Shown in pieces: positions 32,900 through 42,966 of a stretch of 64,000 nucleotides of DNA. Every line of letters begins with the position of its first letter. The first letter of the stretch is position 1. The position numbers were made by a program, and so were the translations under genes. The notes beneath the pieces were generated by a model. The model was not told where the DNA came from and did not search any database. It saw only the letters and a program-made list of their open reading frames with translations. The stretch spans positions 7,377,001 to 7,441,000 of the forward strand of contig CM043942.1 of assembly GCA_014529385.2 (NCBI GenBank), in the 5' to 3' direction. The stretch is from Adiantum capillus-veneris (Eukaryota > Streptophyta > Polypodiopsida > Polypodiales > Pteridaceae).

Positions 32900-33301
32900 T
32901 ATGGCTAGTACGCTATAGTCGTCCACTCCTGACTTGGTTGAGAGGTACCCTCGTTACTTCTCACAAGTGTTTCACATGGTCTTTCCGGTGCTTGCCTGTG
33001 AATGGGATTTGGTAGGTATGCTAGCATGTGAGAGGAATTTCCAGGAGTTAGAATGGCTGATCCATACATAGTAGAGAGTGACTCTCCCATTGCACAAGCC
33101 TATCCTTTTGACCAAGATGACTATAAGCGTCTAGTGACCTTCTTAGTAAACATTGGTGCCTCTGATGATGAAGAAGATTTACATGATCACACGGATGGCA
33201 CATATGGTCTCACGAAGGATGACTTTGTTTTTCTCGACGACAAGGATAGGGGTTTAGCCTTAGGGTTTCCCCCCAATCTCTACAATATCCTATTTCATTG
33301 A
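32900..33301 (+). pseudogene. Accessory (MASTL) ORF of Z, broken
   Basis: MASTL then a TAG, followed by VERYPRY, SQVFHMVFPVLACEWDLVG, ADPYIVESDSPIAQAYPFDQDDYKRLVTFLV and an acidic tail ending GFPPNLYNILFH. About 80% like the W copy by eye. A stop after codon 5 and a frame break near 33,060 disable it. Confidence 0.7.
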
Positions 33302-33352
33302 CTCTCTAGGGGGAGTGAAAATAATTAGGTTAGGGTTCCTTATGTTTTTTAA

Positions 33353-34450
33353 ATGTGTTCAATAAGTGTTGGTACCTTTTCCCACTTATGTGCCTCAGGA
33401 AGGTGGATGTTTGGTGGTAACTATTGTGCAGTTTGTGACTACATAAGGATACCTTTGAAGGACATCCAAAGGACAACAACAATGGATGTTTACATGTTAC
33501 AACGGATGTTCTCCATTATATCAGGTGTACTACTTCCTTTTATCTATGCTTCCACATTTACATGTTTACAACTTGTCATTTGAATTCTAACAATGCATAA
33601 AATTTATGAATTTGTGACATTACCAATTTAGATGCTATAATTTTTTCAAACTTCTAGTACCTTGTTCTTCTCTTTGAGTTTGGTCTATTAGTTGGCTTTA
33701 AGTAGGTATCAGAACCTTAGGCTAAACTAGGCCGCTGACTTTAATTCCTAAATAGTCTATTAATTGTAGTAACTTTAGTAATGTTTTAGGCTATGAGGAT
33801 ATAGTTCTCTCTAGTTTATTCCACCTAAGTGTGACTTGTGTTATGGAAGCCCATGTGTTAAGCTGGTATTTGAGACCTTGAGTTTCCCGACTAGTTTATG
33901 CTCAAGCTGGTATTTGAGACCTTGAGTCTCCCAACTGCTGGTATTTGAGACCTCGAGTCCCCCAGCTACTTGTAGCAACTATGACAACAAGAAAAAAGAA
34001 AACAAAGAAAAAAAAAAAAGAGAAAGCAAATAGCACAAAATTCCTTGTATTTTATGTGGATCGCACTTAAGTGGTATAAGTGACAAGACCACTAGTCCTT
34101 AGACCCCGACGAGCATTCCTAGGGTTAACTACTCTTTATCGACATTTTTTAATTAACATTGGTCAGTCTAGTACTTACTTTAGCGGTAGCTCTTGTGTAC
34201 TTCTCTTAGAGTCGACCTAATAGACCCTAACTCAATTGCATTTTATTCAGGTACTACGCTTGTTCTAGTTGGCAATGTTACAATTCATGAATTTATTTCT
34301 GCATTTCCTAGAATATCATGTAGGCATCTCACTTATTGCACACCTGTACATGCTGCCTTTGAGCTTTCACATTGTTGTTTTTCTTCTGACATAGGTACTT
34401 CTATCATGGATCCCGATGTTGCACTGTTATATTCCAAGAACAGAATCTAA
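33353..34450 (+). other. 3' region of Z with candidate accessory exons and a minisatellite
   Basis: Candidate middle exon MFGGNYCAVCDYIR (33,407-33,522) ending at ATATCAG/GTGTAC. Three units of GCTGGTATTTGAGACC(T/C)TGAGT lie at 33,860-33,965. A candidate last exon GTTLVLVGNVTIHEF...YSKNRI runs from an acceptor ATTTTATTCAG (34,249) to a stop at 34,450. The rest is AT-rich non-coding DNA. The W copy has the same order, which supports an accessory gene in pieces. Confidence 0.45.
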
Positions 34451-34453
34451 ATC

Positions 34454-34466
34454 GAGAAGGGGGACA
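34454..34466 (+). promoter_or_regulatory. Polypurine tract of Z
   Basis: GAGAAGGGGGACA directly before the 3' LTR (TGTTAACC). Confidence 0.85.
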
Positions 34467-35038
34467 TGTTAACCTCTGGCTTCCACTTCTAGTAGTCATG
34501 GGTTGGGCTTGTCGATCCAATAGGAAAAGGGTAAGAGTGATCACCGATGAGAGGCGCACTTTAACAAGAACATTCAAGGGTTAGTTGGCTAAGTATGGTT
34601 GGCTAAGTATGGGCCCCAAAGTGTGAATGGGGCGAGCTCATATAAAAAGTCACCTAAACCTAAAAATCATTCATTCTTTCATTTGTGCAATTGAAGAGTG
34701 CTCTTGCTCCATCTCCATCTACTTCTTCTTCGTCTCCTTGTCTGTGTGTGTATGCGTGAGAGAGAGAGAGAGAGAGAGAGAGTGTGTGTGTGTGTGTGTG
34801 ATTGAGCATTGCAACAACGGCACGGCGGCGGCGAGGCGGTTGAGCGCGGCACAGCGTTAGCTCCTTCTTCTTCGCGGCGAGAAATCCCTCCACGAAGGCG
34901 ACCGTAGGGCGGTGAGTGACACACCCTTGCTCTCTTGAGCTTCCTAGATTAGTCTGGTTGTGTGCTTGCAGCCATTTGTGGCTCGCACACTGTGTATCGG
35001 CAAGTCCCTTGCATTGACACGTACGACAGACACGCACA
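34467..35038 (+). repeat. 3' LTR of Z
   Basis: TGTTAACCTCTGGC...CACGCACA, 572 bp, followed by CAAGC. GA and GT tracts (about 34,758-34,800) are longer than in the 5' LTR. Confidence 0.88.
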
Positions 35039-35043
35039 CAAGC

Positions 35044-35088
35044 TCTCCGACAAACAAAAAGGTTATTTTGCAATTTAATTTGCATATT
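35044..35088 (+). pseudogene. RNase H of H, middle sliver
   Basis: 45 bp between Z and G. It encodes LSDKQK and, after a small frame break, QFNLHI, which continue the RNase H interrupted at 14,047 and resume at 54,598 (AHIGVKHNQVADALL). ATATT at its end is the G target site. Confidence 0.8.
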
Positions 35089-36030
35089 TGTTAAAGCGGT
35101 TACGCCGCTAGCGGAAGCTAAATAGCGAGAACTCAACCAACAGCAGAATTTGTCAGACGAGGACGGAGCTTGACCCGCAGGCGCATGGAAACAACTAGGT
35201 GTGTGTCAAATCACCTACTTGACCTTCTAATGACAATCACTACTAAGGAAATCAAATCTAAGTTCTAAAATACGCAAGTGACTGAAATCTGTACTACAAA
35301 CGAATGCTATGCGAAACAGGATCTAGAATCATTGAATCGATCTCAAACTCAAGGGGAAGTCTATACACTAGGTAAGAACAACACCCTAAAGACTTGAACT
35401 GCAAAATCAACCTATAACCACTCCGTGCGGTAAACGCGTATGAAGACAGGCCGAAAAATACAGGTGACCGAAACTTGACCCCGATGGTACTAATGCGTAG
35501 CTCTACTCGTTGTGGTTCTATAGATATGCTGCACGCTCAATTCCGACACACGAGTTGGAAGAAAACTCACACCGAAGCTCGTAGGAACTTACCACACATA
35601 GAAGCCGATAGCACGCACTCTTGGTATCTGTGCGTAGCTCTCGCCATTGCTAACACAATGGCGGTGTCGCTTCTCCAATGGCGGCTCCGTAGCTCGCGTA
35701 GCAAGTAGATAAGACTCTCTCTCTCTCTCTCACTCTCTCTCAGACACAGTCACGGCGCTCAAAAACTCACTTTGATTAATAATCTGAATCCCCTTAGGTT
35801 ACAAAAACTTTGGCTTATATACCTCAGCCTTGGAGGTGAGAACATCTCTAACTAATTACATCAGCAAGTGACATTACTTCGGGATTACAAGCTGGAAACT
35901 CAATTGAGTCCCGTTACTTAATGAATGGCTCAAATCAAAATTAATGTCGGAAAGACATTTGTTACAATCAATGGTTACAAAATGATGAGTGTGAGCAAAA
36001 ATGTGGGTGTGATCCTCTACTGGCTCAACA
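35089..36030 (-). repeat. 3' LTR of G
   Basis: On the minus strand TGTTGAGCC (36,030) to CTTTAACA (35,089). A TATA box TATATAAG lies at 35,814-35,821, with CT-rich sequence (35,715-35,740) downstream of it. Unlike the 5' LTR it has no insertion. Confidence 0.93.
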
Positions 36031-36045
36031 CTCCCCCCCCTCCGC
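36031..36045 (-). promoter_or_regulatory. Polypurine tract of G
   Basis: GCGGAGGGGGGGGAG on the minus strand, abutting the LTR start TGTTGAGCC. Confidence 0.9.
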
Positions 36046-36080
36046 GTTCATGTCGTCCCTGACATGACTTTTATGCTTGG

Positions 36081-38834
36081 TCAATAAAGTCCTGTCGTCT
36101 TGAGCATCTGCAAATGTGATTCGTATCGTAGGTTGCCGATGGTCAAGGTTGGGCCGAATATTTTGCTTTTGTGGGTGAAAAAGCCGGTGTAGAAAGCTTC
36201 TTCGAATGTTTGCATGTGGAAGCTAGGCAAAAACATAATCCTTTGGTATAGGAGGTGTAACACTTTTGGAGAAGGCTGCAATGAGAGATTGTACATCATA
36301 TCAGTCACTGTGTCGGCCGTCGATAGTAGACTCGAGGTCGTGGCGTTATCTGGCGCGAACACTTCAATACAAGCTAAGAGAGTCCTGCAGATTTTCTTGA
36401 GCATCTGACATGAAAGGTCAGGAGAGCCAGTAAAGAGCTTAATGGTGCCCGTTAGGGTTTTCACCATGTAGGTTTTACCTATTCTCTCTCCTACCTTTGG
36501 TCCTGGCATCCTGGGATAATTAAGCCAATTTGGCTTCTTTCCTGCAATTCTGCCATGCTCTTTCCAGTTTCTGACTCTTGGCACCGGGCAGAAGGTTGCA
36601 TCCTCCCGAATCTCCTTTGGTGCCTCCACCAAGTAGATGAGGTAGGCTGGGTATTTGTTCAGCCAACCTTTCCTCCATTTAGGTTGTGAATCTACTATCT
36701 TCTTTGATTGTTCCTCCTTTGTGATGTCGCCTTCGTAAAGAGCGACATACTGCTCCTCCTCTATTCTCTTTTTCGTCTTTAGTACTTCAAATTTCATCAA
36801 AGGGAAAGGCAGGCTGGGTTGCATCCACTGTTCATGGAGCACTTTTGTGTCTAGTCCCTGAAGTCTAATGGAGATTAGGAGTCTCCTCTCCCATTCCATT
36901 TCCGCCTTGGCACTCTCCTCTGCTGACTTTTCTATTTGGTCATGGAGCCTTTGTTCTTCTTCTTCAGAGATTCTTGAAGTCGAGGCCACCTCTTGAGCTG
37001 GGGCCGGATCTTCAATTGTGGTTGCCTCTCCAGTTTCTGGTAGCTCTATGGCTGCTCCACCTGATTCTTCTTGTGGTGTCTCTGTCTCTCTTCTTTGTTG
37101 CTCTTGTAGATCTTGGAGCTGTTTGCGGAGGGCCTCATTCTCTGTCCGTAGTGTTTGATTTTCTAATGTGAGCCTCTCCTCTGCGGCCAATGATCCCTCC
37201 GCAATGTGCAACCTTTGCACTTGCTCTAATCTCAGTTCTCTTTGTAAGCTTCGGACCTGGTCTTCCAAAGCTGGTATGATAGCTCCCTCTTGTTCGGTTC
37301 CTGCTCTGCTAGCTCTAGGGGTAGTCCTGAGTCTAGTGATTGTTCTTTCTTGGAGCTCGACTCTCTCCCTTAGCTCAATGAGCTCTTCCTTGGCCGCCTC
37401 CAACTCATCCTCTATCCGCTCCCTTGCTTCCTGTGCACTTGTTACTTCTCTTGAAGCCTCGGCTAGCTGGAGTATCAAGCCGTCTCTCTCGTTTTCCGCA
37501 TCATAGAGTGATGCTTTATGACTTTCAGATTCAGTCATAGCATTCTCTAATTTTCTCTGCAACTCCGCTTCCCTTTGTTTGGCTGTCTCCATCTCTACTT
37601 CCTTTGCCTTGGACCTTTCTTTTATCTTGCTGAGCAGTTCATGCACCATGTGCATGTCTTTTTCATCATCATCTATCAACTCTAAAGCTCTTTCTGCCAC
37701 CACCTCCACTGGCTTTGGCTCTTCTAGTACTTTCGGTTCGTCCAGTTTCTCTTCACTTTCCTTTTTACTCTTTGTTTTTTTCTCCGTTCCTCTCCGTTCA
37801 TCTTGTTTTTGTAGGGTGATCCCATAAACTGCCTCAAGGGCCTCTTCTTCGGTGTATCCTATCTCTACCAGATCCTCATAATAATTTCTCTTTTGCTGAA
37901 CTGGATCTATCTTCTTTTCTTTGGTCTCGGCCTCTGGCTTTTCCAAATCATCTGTGTCCACCTCTACTGTGGTCTCCTCCACAATTTTTTCCGTCTTCTT
38001 AGGGCTTGGTACATCAGTCATAGAGGGATATCTGGCCTCAGCTTCCTTGGCTTTCCCTTTGTCGGCTTGCCCATCTTTCTCTTGAGGCTTAGTAGACTCA
38101 TCTACTTTCCTTTTCCCCTTGTCGTCTTTTTTCAGCTCAGCTTTTAATTGTTGTACCTCCTCTCCAGTGTATGGCTCGACAGGTTGCTGCTCCAGAATAG
38201 CCTCTGACTCCTCATAAGCTTTAATATATTGATCGTATTGATCAATATGTGGCCTGGCTGAGCTAGTTCCGACTTTAGTGGGGTCTGGCACCCACTTTTC
38301 TTCAAAGTCACCCTTTAGAGCTCTTTCCGCTCTAAACTGCTCCACTAGTCTTTCCATTCTTGCCGCTTTCTGACTTTTGGTTTGCTTGGGAGCAACCTTC
38401 TTCTTTACTTTCTTCTTAAGCGGCTCGTCCACATCCTCTGCAGGTTCTGAAACTACTTCTAGTTTCCGGCGTGCTCTTGTGGATGCCCTCTTGGATACTT
38501 CGGGTTGTTCTTCCTCCTCATCGGCTTCTCTAAGCCACTCATTCTGGGAGGGAACCTTTGGCCACTGATCTCTAGCTCCAATAGCTTCATAAGCTATTCT
38601 TGTCAGAATTTCCACTCCTCCTATGTACTTTGGCTTCTCGTTGTGCATGGCAATTACTTGCTCGTGGATGTGTTGAGCGTAATTCACCTCTTTTGGCATA
38701 TTGCTCTTTAATGCCCATGTGATGGTAGTCGCAATGGCATGGGGTGGTGTCGTATACTTTTGCGGTCTTTTACTGCAAACATGAAGAAATTGGTTGTACA
38801 GTCGGCAGAGGGTTGCCGCTCTTGGGTCCGCCAT
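36081..38834 (-). CDS. Extra ORF of G, main part: coiled-coil protein of unknown function
   Basis: Open for 917 codons, in the same strand and frame as the 167-codon piece upstream (38,853-39,356); only one TAG separates them. Visible parts: N-terminal helical region (ATLCRLYNQFLHVCSKR), a Lys/Glu-rich middle (residues about 100-400), a long coiled coil (about 390-610; ELIELRERVELQERTITRL, LTLENQTLRTENEALRKQL), an acidic Glu/Pro stretch, and a C-terminal globular part (about 650-917) with PKWRKGWLNKYPAYLIYLVEAP. No signal peptide, membrane segment, or enzyme motif. It lies where Athila elements carry an envelope-like gene, but is not envelope-like. Function unknown; a structural or trafficking role is possible. 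Confidence 0.8.
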   Translation of the reverse strand: MADPRAATLCRLYNQFLHVCSKRPQKYTTPPHAIATTITWALKSNMPKEVNYAQHIHEQVIAMHNEKPKYIGGVEILTRIAYEAIGARDQWPKVPSQNEWLREADEEEEQPEVSKRASTRARRKLEVVSEPAEDVDEPLKKKVKKKVAPKQTKSQKAARMERLVEQFRAERALKGDFEEKWVPDPTKVGTSSARPHIDQYDQYIKAYEESEAILEQQPVEPYTGEEVQQLKAELKKDDKGKRKVDESTKPQEKDGQADKGKAKEAEARYPSMTDVPSPKKTEKIVEETTVEVDTDDLEKPEAETKEKKIDPVQQKRNYYEDLVEIGYTEEEALEAVYGITLQKQDERRGTEKKTKSKKESEEKLDEPKVLEEPKPVEVVAERALELIDDDEKDMHMVHELLSKIKERSKAKEVEMETAKQREAELQRKLENAMTESESHKASLYDAENERDGLILQLAEASREVTSAQEARERIEDELEAAKEELIELRERVELQERTITRLRTTPRASRAGTEQEGAIIPALEDQVRSLQRELRLEQVQRLHIAEGSLAAEERLTLENQTLRTENEALRKQLQDLQEQQRRETETPQEESGGAAIELPETGEATTIEDPAPAQEVASTSRISEEEEQRLHDQIEKSAEESAKAEMEWERRLLISIRLQGLDTKVLHEQWMQPSLPFPLMKFEVLKTKKRIEEEQYVALYEGDITKEEQSKKIVDSQPKWRKGWLNKYPAYLIYLVEAPKEIREDATFCPVPRVRNWKEHGRIAGKKPNWLNYPRMPGPKVGERIGKTYMVKTLTGTIKLFTGSPDLSCQMLKKICRTLLACIEVFAPDNATTSSLLSTADTVTDMMYNLSLQPSPKVLHLLYQRIMFLPSFHMQTFEEAFYTGFFTHKSKIFGPTLTIGNLRYESHLQMLKTTGLY

Positions 38835-38852
38835 ATCTCCATAGGTTGCATT

Positions 38853-39356
38853 CTACTTCTTGGGCCCATAGACCTCTATGGCCTCCCTTCTTTCTCTGAC
38901 CGAGCTCCCTTTGTTGTGCAGCTTCAATGCGTCTGCAATGAGCTGTGGAGTGATCTGTACTTCTACTTTCTCTCCATCCATGGCTGTCAATGTGGCTTTT
39001 CCATCCTTCTGAATGGATGTTGCCAACTCGTACACTCTTCTTGTATCCACACCTGATGGTCTCGAGGTGAAGAAACTGTGCAAGTTTGCCCTTTCCAGGT
39101 ACCTGCTGATGTCTTCTGACCTGCTATAATCTACCAATTCCTGTGGGATCATTGGTACATCCACCGCTTGCCCTTGAGGATCTCTGAAAGTCCCCTGGTA
39201 GATCTTTATTCCCTCTTTCTCCAATACTGCTTCCTCCACCCAAGTTTTGGTTGGCTTGAGGGTTTCTGCTGGAATGTCAAAGGGTTCCGCTTCTGCAAGA
39301 GCATCTTTGATTGTCGGTCTTTTTCTCTTCGTTGCCGATGACTTGGCGGAATCCAT
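38853..39356 (-). CDS. Extra ORF of G, N-terminal part
   Basis: 167 codons, start MDSAKSSATKRKRPTIKDAL. It resembles the uncharacterised domain found in many plant transposon ORFs ('putative plant transposon protein' type): IKIYQGTFRD, VDTRRVYELATSI, GEKVEVQITPQLIADALKLHNKG. I say resembles because I cannot run a profile. TAG at 38,853-38,855 ends it; 6 codons later the frame reaches MADPRAATL of the main part. The early KRKRP could be a nuclear signal. The intended product is probably one protein of about 1,090 residues. Confidence 0.7.
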   Translation of the reverse strand: MDSAKSSATKRKRPTIKDALAEAEPFDIPAETLKPTKTWVEEAVLEKEGIKIYQGTFRDPQGQAVDVPMIPQELVDYSRSEDISRYLERANLHSFFTSRPSGVDTRRVYELATSIQKDGKATLTAMDGEKVEVQITPQLIADALKLHNKGSSVRERREAIEVYGPKK

Positions 39357-42153
39357 GGATCCTGTAACTCCAATTTCAGAAGTTAGCGTCTTTTTAGTAC
39401 TGAAAGTCGAAATGAAGCTTTTAACTATTCAAATGACTTGAAAATTGAAACATGAGCTAATCAAGGCCTAAGGATGCAAGGTAGGTGAAAAAATATGCAA
39501 AATGGGCTCAAAATCATGATGGAGACATCATACGCGTATGATGTCTTTTGTGTCAAAATGACTTCATATTGGTTGTGCTTGTAGCTGATAGTGTATACAT
39601 GATTATCATATGCTTGGATTTGAGTTTGGATACCATTTGGTCAAGTTTTGGCCAATTTAGTCCAGTTCCGGCTCTTGGCAAAATTTTGAAAGGGATTTGG
39701 ATTTTATGATCCAAATTGGATAAAACTTGGTGGTTCACTTTCAAATGGCATGTAGATCACAGAATCTGTTTGGTGGTTGAAGCCTTGAGGTGCCAAAATC
39801 ACATAGTGAGACATCATACGCGTATGATGTCTTTAGTGTATTTTTGGATCAAATTTCTCTATAAGCTTGGATTTGGCTTTAGATAGGCTTATTCAGTGGA
39901 TTTATGAAGTTTGGATAGATTTTGGGCTAAAAATGGCTCTGGAGACATCATACGCGTATGATGTCTTTTCCATCAATTTTGCATGGGATTGGTTATGTGG
40001 ACTCCCCATGTACTAGTGAAGGACTGTTTCTACTCAAATCTTGGTTTGGACTTGAGTATGTTGGATTTGGGCCAAAAATAGGCTTTAGGTGAAGGATTTT
40101 CCCTCAATTGGGCTAATGGGGTGATCCTCTTGACCAAATGGTTCCAAATTTCATATGTAGCATGTATTAGATATATATAATGGATGTATGATGACAAATG
40201 ATCAGTTTTGGCTCTGTAAGTGCAAATAGACATCATACGCGTATGATGTCTTTTGTGTCAAAATGGTGCTTTTTTCTTCCAGGTAGCTTGTAGATGTGTT
40301 AATCAACAATCCTACAAAGTTTCAATGAGTTTGGAGTTATTTTGACAAAATTAGGACCAAAAATCAATTTTATGGCCTACTTTGCGTCTTTTTGGTTTTC
40401 CTTGGGTTTTCTAACTCCAATTCTCATGATACTTGGTTCATAGGATGTGATTAACATGTGGAATGAGGCTATGCACTCAAATGTTGAATTGGATGTGAAA
40501 TTCATGCTGTGAGACATCATACGCGTATGATGTCTTTTCTTGAAATGTTGGTCTTTTTGTGCAAAGAATGCTTTGTGCTAGTGCCTTAAGCCCTGCTAAC
40601 TAGTTTTCAACTTAAAAAGTCATCAGTTTAGCTAAAAAGCCCCCTTATAGGCATTTCAGTCTCTGAAGTCGTCTTTTTGCCTTGGAGTTGAATATCTTCA
40701 ACTTTTCTTCTCGAGAGTTGCATTTCCAGCTCATTGGATATGTTGTGAAGCCATCTATTTGGTTGAACTTGACTTTGGCTCCCCGTTCTCCATCTTCCTC
40801 CTTTTGGTTGCCCGAAAGCGTCTTTTTCACCATCGGTAAGTGAATCAGCTTTCTTTTGGGTTTTTCTTGCAAACATAAGTCATCCATGTATATTTGAAGC
40901 TGCTTGTGAAGTTTCATTTCATTCGGTCGTCAATTTCAGCCGTTATGCCAAAATGACGCTTTGTGTGTCCGCAGCCGAATCGGTTGTTCCGACCTATTTT
41001 TGGTGGTCCAAACCTGGAGATTTTCCATGGTTGCATTTCCCTCGATGTTGTTAAGCTTCCTGAGAAGTTTTGTGTCGTTTCGACAACTTTTTCCTGTTTG
41101 CCTCTTGCAGGCTCTGTTGACCTAGGATTTTTCCAGCCGTTCTTTCTCAAGCTTTGAGTGTTAGAAACCCATCTTCTATACTAGGGTAACCCACCTATAA
41201 GTTCTTGCAAGGTTTGGTTAGGCGGTTGTGCCACTACCTAGCATTCTACCACATTCCCCATCTGCTCTTGTTTCTTGGTTTTGGTCAGTTTTCGCGACAA
41301 AAGTTAATGATAAGCATCAAAAGTTTATGGCAATGAGTCTACCTCTCATGTCTGGTGTCCTCTGAGCTCTCGTAGCAGTCGTACAAGGCTGTAGAAGGTT
41401 GGATGCTCCTGTGTGCTCTTTGCTCTCTCCAAGAAGGTAATAGTGGAAATGAGCTTGAAAGCGATGTGAAAAATACTTAACTTCGGACTTCCCAGATCAC
41501 TTGTTACCAAATTTGACATGTGCTCCTATCTCGTCGTGAAATGCACTATAGGATTTGAAATTTATCAATTTGGACTCCGTTTGACCTGTTTCTGAGAAAT
41601 CTGTCCACTTTGCCAAAATTCTGTCATTTCGAGCTTTCCGCAACTTTTCCCGAATTGTACTCAATTTTTACCATGGGTTTCCCTTGTCATTAGGATCATC
41701 ACCATCTATTCTTTTCTTTTTTCTGATCTCGTTTCACCTGCTTTTTTATTTTTCTTTTACTTTTATCAAGAAAATCATAAAAAATAAAGGAAAATAGCAA
41801 ATCGAAGCCAAAAAATTCCAAACATACACAATAAATAGCTGGTAACCCTGTGTATATGAATATACACTTATTTGTGATTTCTGGACTTGGATTACCACTT
41901 TTTTCCACTTTTTAGCTCCAAAAACACTCTATTTAGTGATATTTACACGTCTAGAGACCCAAATTCATCATTTGATCTCTTCTTGTTGCAAAACAAGGTA
42001 TATAAGGGCATAAATATTATCAATATCCGCAATCAAACATAAAAATTGCAAAATCATGTAAGACACTACCCTTGTAATTTTTTTATTTTTTTTGCAGCTG
42101 CTTCGTATCTCCTGTATACCTCCCCTCCTCCTAGTCTGAGTCCTCCTGGACGA
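39357..42153 (-). other. Long spacer between the WxPK ORF and the extra ORF of G
   Basis: 2.8 kb with no convincing gene on either strand. The half nearer the extra ORF (39,523-40,535) contains five palindromes. Poly(T/A) runs lie at 42,075-42,095. It could serve as leader or promoter for the extra ORF. Confidence 0.6.
39523..40535. repeat. Palindrome cluster 1 of G (five copies of a 24-bp perfect palindrome)
   Basis: AGACATCATACG followed immediately by its reverse complement CGTATGATGTCT at 39,523-39,546, 39,809-39,832, 39,943-39,966, 40,228-40,251 and 40,512-40,535. All five are identical. Start-to-start spacing is 286, 134, 285 and 284 bp. The DNA between is only weakly alike, though two copies share the flank TTTTGTGTCAAAATG. 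The spacing suggests diverged tandem units whose palindrome is conserved. Confidence 0.97.
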
Positions 42154-42966
42154 CTATGAAGTGTCTGTGGGCGAAGCATTGTAGTTGTTGTGGTCATAAG
42201 TTCCCAATGCAATTGTAGAGCGATGATACAACTGTCTTTCCAATAAAGCTGCTCTTTGTTTGATTGAAGGATTGGTGGTCGGGTTTTGGGTTGGTTTTGG
42301 CACTTCGGTAGTAGAATCAGTAGATGGATTCTTCTTTACCTTGTTGTTCTTTTTCACAATCCAAATCTGCTTCCTCTTCGCTTGTGCTTGCCACAAACTC
42401 TTTGCGACCCAAACCTGCTTTGTTCTTTGTGTTGATTTCCTCGCCTTGAAATACCTAGGAGTTTCCATGCATTGTGCTGAAGGGAGTTCCGGTTCATAAA
42501 TCCTTGGGATCCAAATTTTCTTGCTGTAGCTTTGTGCCGTCATGAACTTCTTTGGAATCCAGATTTGTTTCACTGTCCTTGATTGTCTGGAATCACTCTG
42601 TTGTCTGGTATTGAAGACTCTGTTTTCCACCTTTGTGTTCTCTGGCACAACCTTTTTTGGTCTCCATACCAACTTTGACTCCGTTTTTTCCCAAGGTTGA
42701 GCTGTTATATTATTGCTTGTCTTCCTTATCCAATGTTGAGAGTTCCTCTTCGAAGAGCAATCCAGTTGTATAGAAACTTTTGGTTGCCATTGCTTCTTCT
42801 TTTTCTCTGGTTGTTGTTTACCTTTGTTCTTGGATTCTTCCTTTGGAGTTGGCTCTGCTCCTTTGGTGAACTTAACTGATTGACTTTCACCTTCATATTT
42901 GATAAGCACTGATTTAGAACTCCAGTCAATCATTGCATTGTATTGCTTCTGCCATGGTTGTCCTAG
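42154..42966 (-). CDS. WxPK-repeat protein of G, with the C-terminal end of PRO2
   Basis: The first residues (LGQPWQKQYNAMIDW) are the last strand and loop of the retropepsin domain encoded upstream; the two parts are separated by a frame break near 42,967. Then comes a Lys-rich region and seven Trp motifs: QWQPK, HWIRK, LVWRPKK, IWIPKK, IWIPR, VWVAK and IWIVKK, over about 150 residues. The end is Pro/Thr-rich (STTEVPKPTQNPTTNP). It corresponds to the W, Y and Z WxPK ORFs by position and motif though little else aligns. No known family. Confidence 0.65.
   Translation of the reverse strand, partial: LGQPWQKQYNAMIDWSSKSVLIKYEGESQSVKFTKGAEPTPKEESKNKGKQQPEKKKKQWQPKVSIQLDCSSKRNSQHWIRKTSNNITAQPWEKTESKLVWRPKKVVPENTKVENRVFNTRQQSDSRQSRTVKQIWIPKKFMTAQSYSKKIWIPRIYEPELPSAQCMETPRYFKARKSTQRTKQVWVAKSLWQAQAKRKQIWIVKKNNKVKKNPSTDSTTEVPKPTQNPTTNPSIKQRAALLERQLYHRSTIALGTYDHNNYNASPTDTS

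Larger units (their letters stand above)
14048..35038 (+). mobile_element. Element Z: Tat-like Ty3/gypsy, internally deleted, carrying Y
   Basis: LTRs 14,048-14,588 and 34,467-35,038 face the same way and are flanked by CAAGC (14,043-14,047 and 35,039-35,043). Inside: tRNA-Asp primer site, leader with a palindrome, gag, then element Y on the other strand, an RT stump, a WxPK ORF, internal promoter region, accessory ORF, polypurine tract. Deletions removed the first protease (near 18,997) and everything from mid-RT to the WxPK ORF (near 32,053). It cannot move by itself. Without Y it is about 8.2 kb. Confidence 0.88.

Noticed and set aside
38853-38855. TAG as a programmed readthrough site
   Set aside because: The following bases (AATGCA) do not match the known plant-viral readthrough context CARYYA, and other stops of the same kind occur throughout G, so mutation is simpler.
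36200-39440. Plus-strand frames opposite the extra ORF of G
   Set aside because: They are antisense shadows of a long conserved coding strand, with no domain of their own.
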